Below, in pieces: positions 23,886 through 32,412 of a stretch of 64,000 nt of DNA. The notes under the pieces were generated by a model. It was not told the DNA's origin. It saw only the letters and a list, made by a program, of their open reading frames with translations, and ran no database searches. Origin of the DNA: VXNE01 sp965200505 (GTDB taxonomy: Bacteria > Pseudomonadota > Gammaproteobacteria > Pseudomonadales > Azotimanducaceae). The position numbers were made by a program, and so were the translations under genes. Each line of letters begins with the position of its first letter. Position 1 is the stretch's first letter. Where the stretch lies: NCBI GenBank assembly GCA_965200505.1, contig OZ241343.1:2790001-2854000 (forward strand). Reading direction: 5' to 3'.

Positions 23886-25382
23886 ATGGACGCCTCGCAG
23901 ATCGGCAAGCGCGCTTGGAGCTACGCCGGGGTGTTGCAGGACGCGGGCCTCTCCTGCTTCGAGTACGTGGAGCAGCTCACGCTGCTGCTGTTCCTGAAGA
24001 TGGCGGATCAGCTCACCCGCCCACCCTACGAGCGCACGCCGCTGGTGCCGCCTGACCTCGGCTGGCAGCCGCTGCTGCGGCTGGACGGCGCGGCGCTGGA
24101 AGCGCAGTACCGCAAGAGCTTGGAGGCCCTGGGCGGGGCGTCGGGGATGCTCGGCGCGATCTTCCGTGGCGCCCGCTGCGAGATCCACAACCCGGCGCTG
24201 CTCAAGCAGCTCATCGTGAACCTGCTGGACGAAGTGGACTGGATGTCGCTGCCGGTGGATGTGAAGGGCACCATCTACGAAGAGCTGGTGGCGCGTTCGG
24301 CGCAGGAATCCTCCAAAGGCGCCGGGCAATACTTCACGCCGCGCCCGGTGGTGCAGGCGATGTGCGAAGTGATACGGCTCACCCCGCAAGACCGCATTTG
24401 TGATCCCGCCGCCGGCACTGGCGGATTCCTCTGCAACGCCTATCAGCATGTGCTGGGTCGGTTCGGCGGCGAACTGGACAAGGACGAGCTGCGATCCCTG
24501 CGGATGGACTTGGTGGAAGGCATGGAGCTTTCGCCCAAGGTCGGGCGCATGTGCGCGATGAACGCTTACCTGCACGGCATTGGCGGCGAGGGCGAGGACG
24601 AGGTGGTGATCCACAGCGGCCATGACAGCCTTGCCGCGCCGTGGAAGGGCGAATACTCGGTGGTGCTCGCCAATCCACCCTTCGGCAAGAAGCAGAGCCT
24701 CACCTTCGTCAACGAAGAGGGCGAGACGTCCCAAGAGGATCAAGTGATCGTGCGCGAGGACTTCTGGACCTCCACCAGCAACAAGCAGCTCAACTTCGTG
24801 CAGCACATCCACACGCTGCTGAAGATCGATGGCCGCGCCGCCGTGGTGGTGCCGGACAACGTGCTCTTCGAGGGCGGCGCCGGCGAGAAGGTGCGCCGCA
24901 ACCTGCTGCAGACCTGCCGCGTCCACACCTTGCTGCGCCTGCCCACCGGCATCTGGTACTCGCCCGGCGTGAAGGCCAACGTGCTCTTCTTCGACAAGAA
25001 GGAAGGCAGCGCCAAGGCATGGACGGACAAGCTGTGGATCTACGACCTCCGTACCAACAAGCACTTCACCTTGAAGCAGAAGCCGCTGCGCCGCGAGGAT
25101 TTCGACGAGTTCATCGCCTGCTACAAGCCCGGCCGCCCCCATGCACGAAGGCAGACGTGGAGCAAGGCCAACCCCACCGGCCGCTGGCGCAGCTACGACT
25201 ACAAGCGCCTGCTCGAGCGCGACAAGCTGAGCTTGGACATCTTCTGGATCAAGGACGACAGCTTGACGGATGCGAGCGCCCTGCCACCGCCCGAAGCGCT
25301 CGCCGCGGAAATCGCGGAAGACTTGGGCACGGCGCAGGCCCTGTTCGCCGGCATCGCCGAACGCCTTGCCGCCGGGCGCTGA
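23886..25382 (+). CDS. hsdM: Type I restriction-modification DNA methyltransferase subunit
   Basis: A 498-residue N6-adenine methyltransferase. An HsdM N-terminal helical domain (VEQLTLLLFLKMADQL) is followed by the SAM-binding motif DPAAGTGGFL near residue 177 and the catalytic NPPFG near 262. The protein looks complete. It lacks partners nearby: hsdR survives only as a 5' fragment upstream, and no hsdS frame is found in the 175 bases before fmdB. It is therefore an orphan methylase unless hsdS is elsewhere. Confidence 0.9.
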   Translation: MDASQIGKRAWSYAGVLQDAGLSCFEYVEQLTLLLFLKMADQLTRPPYERTPLVPPDLGWQPLLRLDGAALEAQYRKSLEALGGASGMLGAIFRGARCEIHNPALLKQLIVNLLDEVDWMSLPVDVKGTIYEELVARSAQESSKGAGQYFTPRPVVQAMCEVIRLTPQDRICDPAAGTGGFLCNAYQHVLGRFGGELDKDELRSLRMDLVEGMELSPKVGRMCAMNAYLHGIGGEGEDEVVIHSGHDSLAAPWKGEYSVVLANPPFGKKQSLTFVNEEGETSQEDQVIVREDFWTSTSNKQLNFVQHIHTLLKIDGRAAVVVPDNVLFEGGAGEKVRRNLLQTCRVHTLLRLPTGIWYSPGVKANVLFFDKKEGSAKAWTDKLWIYDLRTNKHFTLKQKPLRREDFDEFIACYKPGRPHARRQTWSKANPTGRWRSYDYKRLLERDKLSLDIFWIKDDSLTDASALPPPEALAAEIAEDLGTAQALFAGIAERLAAGR

Positions 25383-25557
25383 TGCGACTGCGATGCACGG
25401 AGAGCCGGAGTTGGAGGCGGAGTTCGTGGGCACACAGACGGTTCGGATTGCTTGACGCCTTGGCAATCCGGGCCAGGCGACGGCGGCGCGTGTTTTGCGC
25501 CGCGCATTGATTTATCCTTGCCGCTTCGCCACTTGCATCCGCTGCGGGAAAACCGAG

Positions 25558-25935
25558 GTGCCCATCTACGAGTATGGCTGCAAGGCCTGCGAGCACGAGT
25601 TCGAGACGATCCAGAAGCTGAGCGAGGCGCCGCTCGTCGATTGCCCAGCCTGTGGCGAGGCGACGTTGCGCAAGAAGGTGTCCGCGGCCGCGTTTCGGCT
25701 GAAGGGCGGTGGTTGGTACGAGACGGACTTCAAGTCCGGCGGCAAGAAGAACCTGCATAGCGAGCAGGCCGCGACGGACGGCGACAAGGGTGCCAAGGGC
25801 GAGGCCGGCAAAGACGCGGACAAGTCGGCCGGCGGCGATGCCGCCAAAGGCGATGCCAAGCCCACCGCGGCGAACGGCAAATCCGCCAAGTCCGAGGTCG
25901 CCAAGCCAGCCAAGAGCGCGGCTTCGGCTGATTAA
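25558..25935 (+). CDS. FmdB-type zinc-ribbon protein
   Basis: A 125-residue protein starting at GTG 25558 with the FmdB signature PIYEYGCKACEHEFE and a second Cys pair VDCPACG, forming a zinc ribbon. The C-terminal half is a low-complexity Lys/Ala/Gly/Asp-rich tail. The frame continues upstream of the GTG, but family members begin at this PIYEY motif. It directly precedes aspS, a neighbourhood widely conserved in Gammaproteobacteria. Its function is regulatory by family annotation only. Confidence 0.85.
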   Translation: MPIYEYGCKACEHEFETIQKLSEAPLVDCPACGEATLRKKVSAAAFRLKGGGWYETDFKSGGKKNLHSEQAATDGDKGAKGEAGKDADKSAGGDAAKGDAKPTAANGKSAKSEVAKPAKSAASAD

Positions 25936-25954
25936 CGCGCCACAGCGAACCGTC

Positions 25955-27715
25955 ATGCGCACGCACGATTGCGGCGCGCTCACGGCGCGGCATGTGGGCG
26001 TTGAGGTGGCGGTGGCGGGCTGGGTACACCGGCGGCGCGATCACGGCGGCGTCATCTTCCTGGACGTGCGCGACCACACCGGCATCGTGCAGGTGGTGTT
26101 CCACCCGGACGCGAAGGCAAGCTTCGCCGCGGCGGACCGGGTGCGCAACGAATACGTCCTGTGCGCCACCGGCCGGGTGCGGCCGCGCCCGGAAGGCATG
26201 GTCAACCCGGATTTGGCCACCGGCGAGGTGGAAGTGCTCGGCGCGTCGCTGGAGGTGTTGAACGTCGCGGAAACGCCGCCCTTCCAGCTGGACGAACATT
26301 CCAGCGCCGGCGAGGACGTGCGCTTGAAGCACCGCTATCTGGACCTGCGCCGGCCGGCCATGCAGGAACGCCTGCGGCTGCGCGCCCGGGTGGCAAGCCA
26401 AGTGCGGCGACACTTGGAGGAAGAGGGCTTCGTCGAGATCGAGACGCCCACCCTCACCCGCGCCACGCCGGAAGGCGCGCGGGACTATCTGGTGCCGAGC
26501 CGCACCCAACCCGGCGCTTTCTTCGCCCTGCCGCAGTCCCCGCAGATATTCAAGCAGCTTCTGATGGCCGCCGGGGTGGATCGCTACTACCAGCTCGCGC
26601 GTTGCTATCGGGATGAGGACCTGCGGGCGGATCGCCAGCCCGAGTTCACGCAAATCGACATCGAAGCGTCCTTCGTGACAGCGGAGGACGTGATGCGCCT
26701 CACCGAAGGGATGTTGCGGTCGCTCTTCCGAGCGGTGCTCGATGTGGAGCTGCCGACGTTCGAGCGCCTCGCTTGGGCCGAAGCCATGCGCCGTTTCGGC
26801 AGCGACAAGCCGGACCTCCGTAATCCACTTGAGCTCCAAGACGTGGACGACCTCGTGGCCGAGGCCGGTTTCAAGGTGTTCGCCGGCCCCGCCAAAGACC
26901 CGCAGGGGCGGGTGGCGGCCCTCAAGGCGCCCGGTGCCGCGACGGTGTTGTCGCGCAAGGCATTGGACGACTATCAGGCATTCGTCGGGCGCCACGGCGC
27001 CAAGGGGCTTGCCTACATCAAGGTGAACGCCCGCGGGCAAGGCGCCGCCGGCCTGCAGTCGCCCATCCTCAAGTTCTTGGATGAAGCGACGGTGGAGGCC
27101 GTGCTGGACCGGGCGGATGCCCACGCCGGCGACATCGTGTTCTTCGGCGCGGACCAATCGGCCGTGGTACACGAGGCTTTGGGCGCCTTGCGGCTTAAGC
27201 TGGGCATCGATTTGGGCTTGACCCAAGAAGGCTGGGCGCCGCTGTGGGTGACGGATTGGCCGATGTTCGAGACGGCCCGCGACGGCTCGCTCACCCCCGC
27301 GCACCATCCCTTCACGCAACCCACCTGCTCGGCCGAGCGGCTCCTTGCGAACCCGGCGGCGGCGCTGGCGAACGCCTACGATGTGGTGTTGAATGGCTGC
27401 GAGCTCGGCGGCGGCTCCATCCGCATCCACGAAGCCGCGATGCAACGCAAGGTGTTCGAGGCACTGAACATCGGCCAAGAGGCCAACGTGAAGTTCGGCC
27501 ACCTGCTCGATGCCCTGCAATATGGCTGTCCGCCGCATGGCGGCGTGGCACTGGGGCTGGATCGCCTCGTCATGCTGATGGCCGGGGCGGATTCCATCCG
27601 CGACGTGATCGCCTTCCCCAAGACGCAGACGGCGCACTGTCAGCTCACCGGGGCGCCGGCGCCCGTGGACGCGGAGCAATTGCGCGAACTCCACCTCCGT
27701 CCACGCGAACACTGA
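25955..27715 (+). CDS. aspS: Aspartyl-tRNA synthetase
   Basis: A 586-residue class IIb synthetase. It has an N-terminal OB-fold anticodon domain (VAGWVHRRRDHGGVIFLDVR, in part), class II motif 2 (QLARCYRDEDLRADRQPEF) and the bacterial GAD insertion. Motif 3 is GVALGLDRLVML. Start at ATG 25955 matches the family beginning. It charges tRNA-Asp; discrimination against tRNA-Asn cannot be told by eye. It is followed one base later by yebC. Confidence 0.95.
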   Translation: MRTHDCGALTARHVGVEVAVAGWVHRRRDHGGVIFLDVRDHTGIVQVVFHPDAKASFAAADRVRNEYVLCATGRVRPRPEGMVNPDLATGEVEVLGASLEVLNVAETPPFQLDEHSSAGEDVRLKHRYLDLRRPAMQERLRLRARVASQVRRHLEEEGFVEIETPTLTRATPEGARDYLVPSRTQPGAFFALPQSPQIFKQLLMAAGVDRYYQLARCYRDEDLRADRQPEFTQIDIEASFVTAEDVMRLTEGMLRSLFRAVLDVELPTFERLAWAEAMRRFGSDKPDLRNPLELQDVDDLVAEAGFKVFAGPAKDPQGRVAALKAPGAATVLSRKALDDYQAFVGRHGAKGLAYIKVNARGQGAAGLQSPILKFLDEATVEAVLDRADAHAGDIVFFGADQSAVVHEALGALRLKLGIDLGLTQEGWAPLWVTDWPMFETARDGSLTPAHHPFTQPTCSAERLLANPAAALANAYDVVLNGCELGGGSIRIHEAAMQRKVFEALNIGQEANVKFGHLLDALQYGCPPHGGVALGLDRLVMLMAGADSIRDVIAFPKTQTAHCQLTGAPAPVDAEQLRELHLRPREH

Positions 27716-27716
27716 C

Positions 27717-28454
27717 ATGGCCGGGCACTCCAAATGGGCGAACATCAAGCACCGCAAGGCCGCCCAAGACGCCAAGCGCGGCAAGCTGTGGTCCAAGCTC
27801 ATCCGCGAAGTGACGGTGGCGGCGCGGGTCGGCGGCGCCCAAGACAATCCGCGCCTGCGCACCGCCATGGACGCGGCGCTGGCCGCGAACATGCCGAAGG
27901 AGACCATTGAGCGCGCGGTGCAACGGGGCGCCGGCGGCCAAGAGGGCGGCGAGCTGCAGGAGCTTTCCTATGAGGGTTACGCGCCGGGCGGCGTCGCCGT
28001 GTTGGTGGAGGCGATGACGGATAACCGCAACCGCACCGCCGCGGAAGTGCGCCATGCGTTCAGCAAGCACGGCGGCAACTTGGGCACGGATGGGTCGGTG
28101 GCCTATCTGTTCGAGTCGAAGGGCGTTATCGCGTTCGCCCCCGGCGCGGACGAAGACGCCATCCTCGAGGTGGCGCTCGATGCCGGCGCTGAAGACATGA
28201 ACACCGAAGCCGACGGCGCCGTGGCCCTCACCACCGCGCCGGATGCCTTCCGCGCCGTGGTGCAGGCGCTTGAAGCGGCCACCTTGGCGCCGGACCATGC
28301 CGAGCTGACGATGCTGGCTTCCACGCCGGCGGCCTGCGATGCCGAGCAGGCGGCGCGGGTGCTGCGCTTGATCGACGCGCTGGAGGACTTGGACGACGTG
28401 CAGCGCGTCCACACCAATGGCGATTTCTCCGCCTTGGCCCACGCCGACGCCTGA
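27717..28454 (+). CDS. yebC: YebC/PmpR family regulatory protein
   Basis: A 245-residue YebC family member opening with AGHSKWANIKHRKAAQDAKR, the invariant family start. Homologues act as DNA-binding regulators or, as more recently described, ribosome-associated factors for difficult translation. Its TGA overlaps the ruvC ATG by one base, placing it at the head of the Holliday-junction gene set. Confidence 0.94.
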   Translation: MAGHSKWANIKHRKAAQDAKRGKLWSKLIREVTVAARVGGAQDNPRLRTAMDAALAANMPKETIERAVQRGAGGQEGGELQELSYEGYAPGGVAVLVEAMTDNRNRTAAEVRHAFSKHGGNLGTDGSVAYLFESKGVIAFAPGADEDAILEVALDAGAEDMNTEADGAVALTTAPDAFRAVVQALEAATLAPDHAELTMLASTPAACDAEQAARVLRLIDALEDLDDVQRVHTNGDFSALAHADA

Positions 28455-28954
28455 TGCGCGTGCTCGGCGTCGATCCAGGCTCGCGGGTCACCGGCTACGG
28501 CCTCATCGACCACCAGCGCGGCGCCCCCGCGTATGTCGCCAGCGGCTGCATCCGCACCAGCGGCAGCGACTTCACGGCACGGCTCGCGGACATCTACAAG
28601 GGCATCGAGACCATCATCGACGACTATGGGCCCACCGCGTTGGCCATCGAGGAGGTCTTCATCGCCAGCAATCCCGGCACCGCGTTGAAACTGGGCCAAG
28701 CCCGCGGCGTCGCCATCGCCGCGGCGGTGGCGCGGGACCTGCCGGTCACCGGCTACGCGGCGCGGCGCGTGAAGCAAGCCGTGGTGGGCACCGGCCGCGC
28801 TTCCAAGGAGCAAGTGCAGCACATGGTGGCGGCGCTGTTGGCGCTCGATGCGCGGCCGGCGCCAGACGCCGCGGACGCCCTTGCGGTGGCGCTCTGCCAC
28901 GTCAGCGCCGGCGACTTGGCGCCCGGCTGCGGCTGCCTAGGGCCCACGCCATGA
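28454..28954 (+). CDS. ruvC: Holliday junction resolvase RuvC
   Basis: A 166-residue RNase-H-fold endonuclease. Asp7 (VLGVDPGSRVTGYG), Glu in AIEEVFIASNP, and the C-terminal acidic pair in PDAADALAVALCH form the metal site. It cuts Holliday junctions in complex with RuvAB. Start and stop overlap its neighbours by one and four bases. Confidence 0.95.
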   Translation: MRVLGVDPGSRVTGYGLIDHQRGAPAYVASGCIRTSGSDFTARLADIYKGIETIIDDYGPTALAIEEVFIASNPGTALKLGQARGVAIAAAVARDLPVTGYAARRVKQAVVGTGRASKEQVQHMVAALLALDARPAPDAADALAVALCHVSAGDLAPGCGCLGPTP

Positions 28955-29550
28955 TCGGGCGCATCCGAGGTCGTGTGCGGGCGAGCGAGGGCAATGTCCT
29001 GTTGGTCGATGTGGGCGCCGTGGGCTACGAGGTGGAAGTGCCCACCGCGGCGCTGGCGGAGGCCGATGCGGAGGTGGAGCTGTTCACCCACTTGGTGGCC
29101 CGCGACGACGCCATGACGCTGTTCGGCTTCCGCTCATTGGCCGAGCGCGGCCTGTTTCGCGTGCTCATCAAGGTGAGCGGAGTCGGGCCGAAGCTCGCCC
29201 TCGCGGTGCTGTCGGCGTTGTCGCCGGCGGCGCTTGCCGAGTGCGTGATACACCAGGACACCGGGCTGTTGGCCAAGGTGCCCGGCATCGGTAAAAAAAC
29301 CGCCGAGCGCATCGCCCTCGAACTCAAAGACCGCCTCGGCGCCTTGCCGGAAGGCGGCGGCGCACCGGCCCTGACCGGCGCCGCCGGGCAAGCCGTCGCC
29401 GCCTTGGTGGCGCTCGGCTACAAGCCCGCCGAGGCGCGAACCGCCGTGCAAGCCGCGCAGGGCGAAGGCGACACCACGGAAGACTTGATCCGCGCCGCGC
29501 TCCGACGCATGGGCGGCGAACCGGCCGCACCCGCTGGGGCAGCGCAATGA
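28951..29550 (+). CDS. ruvA: Holliday junction branch-migration protein RuvA
   Basis: A 199-residue protein with an N-terminal OB fold (MIGRIRGRV) and helix-hairpin-helix repeats (VSGVGPKLALAVLSAL, VPGIGKKTAERIALELK). The C-terminal domain III contacts RuvB. It binds four-way junctions and loads RuvB. It overlaps ruvC and ruvB by 4 bases each. Confidence 0.95.
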   Translation: MIGRIRGRVRASEGNVLLVDVGAVGYEVEVPTAALAEADAEVELFTHLVARDDAMTLFGFRSLAERGLFRVLIKVSGVGPKLALAVLSALSPAALAECVIHQDTGLLAKVPGIGKKTAERIALELKDRLGALPEGGGAPALTGAAGQAVAALVALGYKPAEARTAVQAAQGEGDTTEDLIRAALRRMGGEPAAPAGAAQ

Positions 29551-30584
29551 CGCTGCAGCGCGACCGCATCACCTCGCGGCTGGCCAGCGAGGCTGACAAA
29601 TCCTTGGATCGGGCGCTCCGGCCCACGCGCCTTGAGGACTTTGTTGGCCAAGCACCCGTGAAGGAGCAGCTCCACATCGCCATCGAGGCGGCGCGGCAGC
29701 GCGGCGACGCCTTGGACCACCTGCTCATCTACGGGCCGCCCGGCCTCGGCAAGACGACCCTTGCGCACATCGTCGCCCACGAGCTCGATGTGCAACGCCG
29801 CAGCACGTCCGGCCCAGTCATCGAGAAACCCGGCGACCTCGCGGCCATGATTACCAACCTCGAGCCACGCGACGTGTTGTTCGTGGACGAGATTCACCGG
29901 CTCTCGCCGGTGGTCGAAGAGATCCTCTACCCTGCCATGGAGGATTTCGAGATCGACATCCTGATCGGCGAAGGGCCGGCCGCGCAATCCATCAAATACC
30001 GGCTGCCGCCATTTACTCTGGTCGGCGCCACCACCCGCGCCGGGCTTCTCACCTCGCCCTTGCGCGACCGCTTTGGCATCGTCGTCCGGCTGGAGTTCTA
30101 CAGCGCCGCCGAGTTGGCCGAGATCGTGCTCGGCTCGGCGGCCAAGCTCGCGCTGCAAGTGGACGATGCCGGCGCAAAGGAAATCGCCCGCCGCGCCCGG
30201 GGCACGCCGCGCATCGCCAATCGCCTGCTCAACCGGGCGCGCGATTGGGCGCAGGTGAAGGCCAGCGGCGTCGTGACGGCCGAGGCCGCGCGGGAGGGCC
30301 TCGACACCTACGGCGTGGACGCCGAAGGCTTGGAAAACGAGAGCCGCAAGCTGCTGCGCGTGGTGATCGACCGCTTCCAAGGCGGCCCGGTCGGGCTCAA
30401 TTCGCTGGCCGCGGCGCTGGCCGAGGAGAGCGACAACATCGAGGACGTGATCGAGCCCTTCCTCATCCAGCAGGGCTTCCTCGCCCGCACGTCGCGGGGG
30501 CGCGTCGCCACCGAAAAGGCGTACCATCACCTTGGCCTCAAGAAACCGCTTGGCAGCCCCCAAGCCCCGCTGCAACTGGACTGA
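29547..30584 (+). CDS. ruvB: Holliday junction helicase motor RuvB
   Basis: A 345-residue AAA+ ATPase. Walker A GPPGLGKTTLAH, Walker B LFVDEIHRL, sensor 1 LVGATTRAGLL and the C-terminal winged helix (GFLARTSRGRVAT) are all present. It drives branch migration with RuvA. The gene is followed 2 bases later by tolQ, with no ybgC between them. Confidence 0.96.
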   Translation: MTLQRDRITSRLASEADKSLDRALRPTRLEDFVGQAPVKEQLHIAIEAARQRGDALDHLLIYGPPGLGKTTLAHIVAHELDVQRRSTSGPVIEKPGDLAAMITNLEPRDVLFVDEIHRLSPVVEEILYPAMEDFEIDILIGEGPAAQSIKYRLPPFTLVGATTRAGLLTSPLRDRFGIVVRLEFYSAAELAEIVLGSAAKLALQVDDAGAKEIARRARGTPRIANRLLNRARDWAQVKASGVVTAEAAREGLDTYGVDAEGLENESRKLLRVVIDRFQGGPVGLNSLAAALAEESDNIEDVIEPFLIQQGFLARTSRGRVATEKAYHHLGLKKPLGSPQAPLQLD

Positions 30585-30586
30585 CG

Positions 30587-31264
30587 ATGCCGCGGCAGCT
30601 CTCGCTCTTCGAACTCATCGCCAACGCGAGCTTCCTGGTGCAGCTCGTGATGGCGCTGTTGGCGCTCGCTTCGGTGGCGTCGTGGGTGATGATCTTCCAA
30701 CGCTGGCTCGCGCTGAACCGGGTGCGCCGCCAAATGGATGACTTTGAGGACGAGTTCTGGTCTGGCGTCGATTTGCGCGAGCTCTACACCCAGTTGGAGG
30801 CAGAGCCGGAAAACTTGACCGGCAGCGAAACCGTGTTCCTCGCCGGGTTCCGCGAGTTCCTGCGGCTCTCCGAGCAGGCCGGGGCCGATCCGGATGCGGT
30901 GATGCAGGGGGTGCAACGCGCCATGCGCGTGGCCCTCAACCACGAGGAGGAGCGCTTGGAGCGCCATCTGGCGTTCCTCGCCACGGTCGGCTCGACCAGC
31001 CCCTATGTGGGGCTGTTCGGCACCGTGTGGGGCATCATGAACTCGTTCCGCAGCCTCGCCAACATGAGCCAAGCGACCCTCGCGTCCGTGGCGCCCGGCA
31101 TCTCCGAGGCGCTCATCGCCACCGCGATGGGGTTGTTCGCCGCCATCCCCGCCGTCATCGGCTTCAACCGCTTCTCGGCGCGCGCCGAGGTGCTGATGAA
31201 GCGCTACGAGACGTTCGCCGAGGAATTGACGAGCGTCTTGTATCGGGTGGCGCACAAGTCCTGA
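30587..31264 (+). CDS. tolQ: Tol-Pal system proton-channel subunit TolQ
   Basis: A 225-residue inner-membrane protein of the TolQ/ExbB/MotA family, with an N-terminal membrane helix (LVQLVMALLALASVASWVMI). Two later helices follow around VGSTSPYVGLFGTVWGIM and ALIATAMGLFAAIPAVIGF. It forms the motor with TolR that energises TolA. Start at ATG 30587, two bases after the ruvB stop. Confidence 0.95.
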   Translation: MPRQLSLFELIANASFLVQLVMALLALASVASWVMIFQRWLALNRVRRQMDDFEDEFWSGVDLRELYTQLEAEPENLTGSETVFLAGFREFLRLSEQAGADPDAVMQGVQRAMRVALNHEEERLERHLAFLATVGSTSPYVGLFGTVWGIMNSFRSLANMSQATLASVAPGISEALIATAMGLFAAIPAVIGFNRFSARAEVLMKRYETFAEELTSVLYRVAHKS

Positions 31265-31279
31265 GCCGGGGTTCAAGCC

Positions 31280-31711
31280 ATGCGCCGCAAGCCCATGTCC
31301 GAGATCAACGTGGTGCCTTACATCGACGTGATGCTGGTGCTCCTGGTGATCTTCATGGCGACGGCGCCGCTGCTCAACCAAGGCGTCGAGGTGGACTTGC
31401 CGGAGGCGCCCTCCGAGCCACTCTCCAACGATGCCGACGATCCGCTGGTGGTGAGCGTCAAGGACGACGGCGCCATCTTCGTCAACGTCGGCATGCAGCG
31501 TCAGGATGAAGCGGGCAGCCGCGTGACGATCTTCTCCTTGGAAGACCAAGCCGCCAAGGTGATCGGCGCCCGGCCGGACATCGCCGTATATGTGCGCGCA
31601 GACGCCGGGCTCGCCTACGGCGAAGTGGTGCGTGTGATGACGGCGCTGCAACGGGCCGGCGCCGCCAGCGTGGGCCTCATCACCGACCCGCCGGCGCCGG
31701 GTGGCGCATGA
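31280..31711 (+). CDS. tolR: Tol-Pal system motor subunit TolR
   Basis: A 143-residue protein with one membrane helix carrying the proton-conducting Asp in NVVPYIDVMLVLLVIFMA, followed by a periplasmic domain of the ExbD/TolR fold. It works with TolQ. It overlaps tolA by 4 bases. Confidence 0.94.
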   Translation: MRRKPMSEINVVPYIDVMLVLLVIFMATAPLLNQGVEVDLPEAPSEPLSNDADDPLVVSVKDDGAIFVNVGMQRQDEAGSRVTIFSLEDQAAKVIGARPDIAVYVRADAGLAYGEVVRVMTALQRAGAASVGLITDPPAPGGA

Positions 31712-32412
31712 GCGCCGTGCGCGACTACGGCCTGCCGCTCATCTTGGCCGTGGGCTTGCACGCCTTCGTCGGCGCCCTGCTGCTGCAGGGCTGGAACCCT
31801 AGCGCCAGCGAGCCGCGTGTGCTGGAGCCGCGCATCGTCAAGGCCAAGCTGATGGTGCTGGAACAGGCCAAGCCCAAGGCGCGGCCCCCCGCGGCGCCGC
31901 CCAAACCCAAGCCGGCGCGGCCGGCCGAACCGCCGCCGGCGCCCCGGCCGGCGCCCGAGCCACGCCCGGATCCCGAACCGAAGCCCCAAGCCGAACGCGA
32001 ACGCCAACGCGCAGAAGCCGAGGCCGCGCGGCGCGAGCGCTTGGCAAAACTCGCCGAACGCGCCTTCGAGCAAGCGTTGGCGGACGAGGGCCAAGCGCTC
32101 ATGGCGCAAGCCGGCGCCGATGCCGCGATGACGTACTTGGACGGCATCTACGCCAAAGTGGTGGAGAACTGGTCGCGCCCGCCATCCGCGCGCAACGACA
32201 TGCAGGCGGAGCTGATGGTGGAACTCATCCCCACCGGGGAAGTGGTTTCCGTTACGCTAGTCACGTCGAGCGGCGACGGGCGGTTCGACGATTCCGCCGA
32301 GCGCGCGGTGCGCAAGGCACGGCGTTTTGAGGTGCCGCAGGACATGAGCCTCTTCGAGGCGCGGTTCCGCAAATTCACCCTGCTGTTCAAACCGGAGGAT
32401 TTGTTGCGTTGA
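31708..32412 (+). CDS. tolA: TolA, short form
   Basis: A 234-residue energy transducer with an N-terminal membrane helix. A Pro/Ala/Lys-rich stretch (about residues 50-95) precedes a short helical, charged domain (RERQRAEAEAARRERLAKLA, about 95-125) and the C-terminal TolA/TonB-like domain. E. coli TolA is 421 residues, so the long periplasmic helix is much reduced. Overlaps: ATGA with tolR, TTGA with tolB. Confidence 0.92.
   Translation: MSAVRDYGLPLILAVGLHAFVGALLLQGWNPSASEPRVLEPRIVKAKLMVLEQAKPKARPPAAPPKPKPARPAEPPPAPRPAPEPRPDPEPKPQAERERQRAEAEAARRERLAKLAERAFEQALADEGQALMAQAGADAAMTYLDGIYAKVVENWSRPPSARNDMQAELMVELIPTGEVVSVTLVTSSGDGRFDDSAERAVRKARRFEVPQDMSLFEARFRKFTLLFKPEDLLR

Noticed and set aside
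25383..25557. An hsdS remnant after hsdM
   Set aside because: Short frames (for example around 25392-25455) show no target-recognition-domain features.
25730..27907. A 725-codon minus-strand frame opposite aspS
   Set aside because: Antisense shadow of aspS and yebC, with shadow-like composition.
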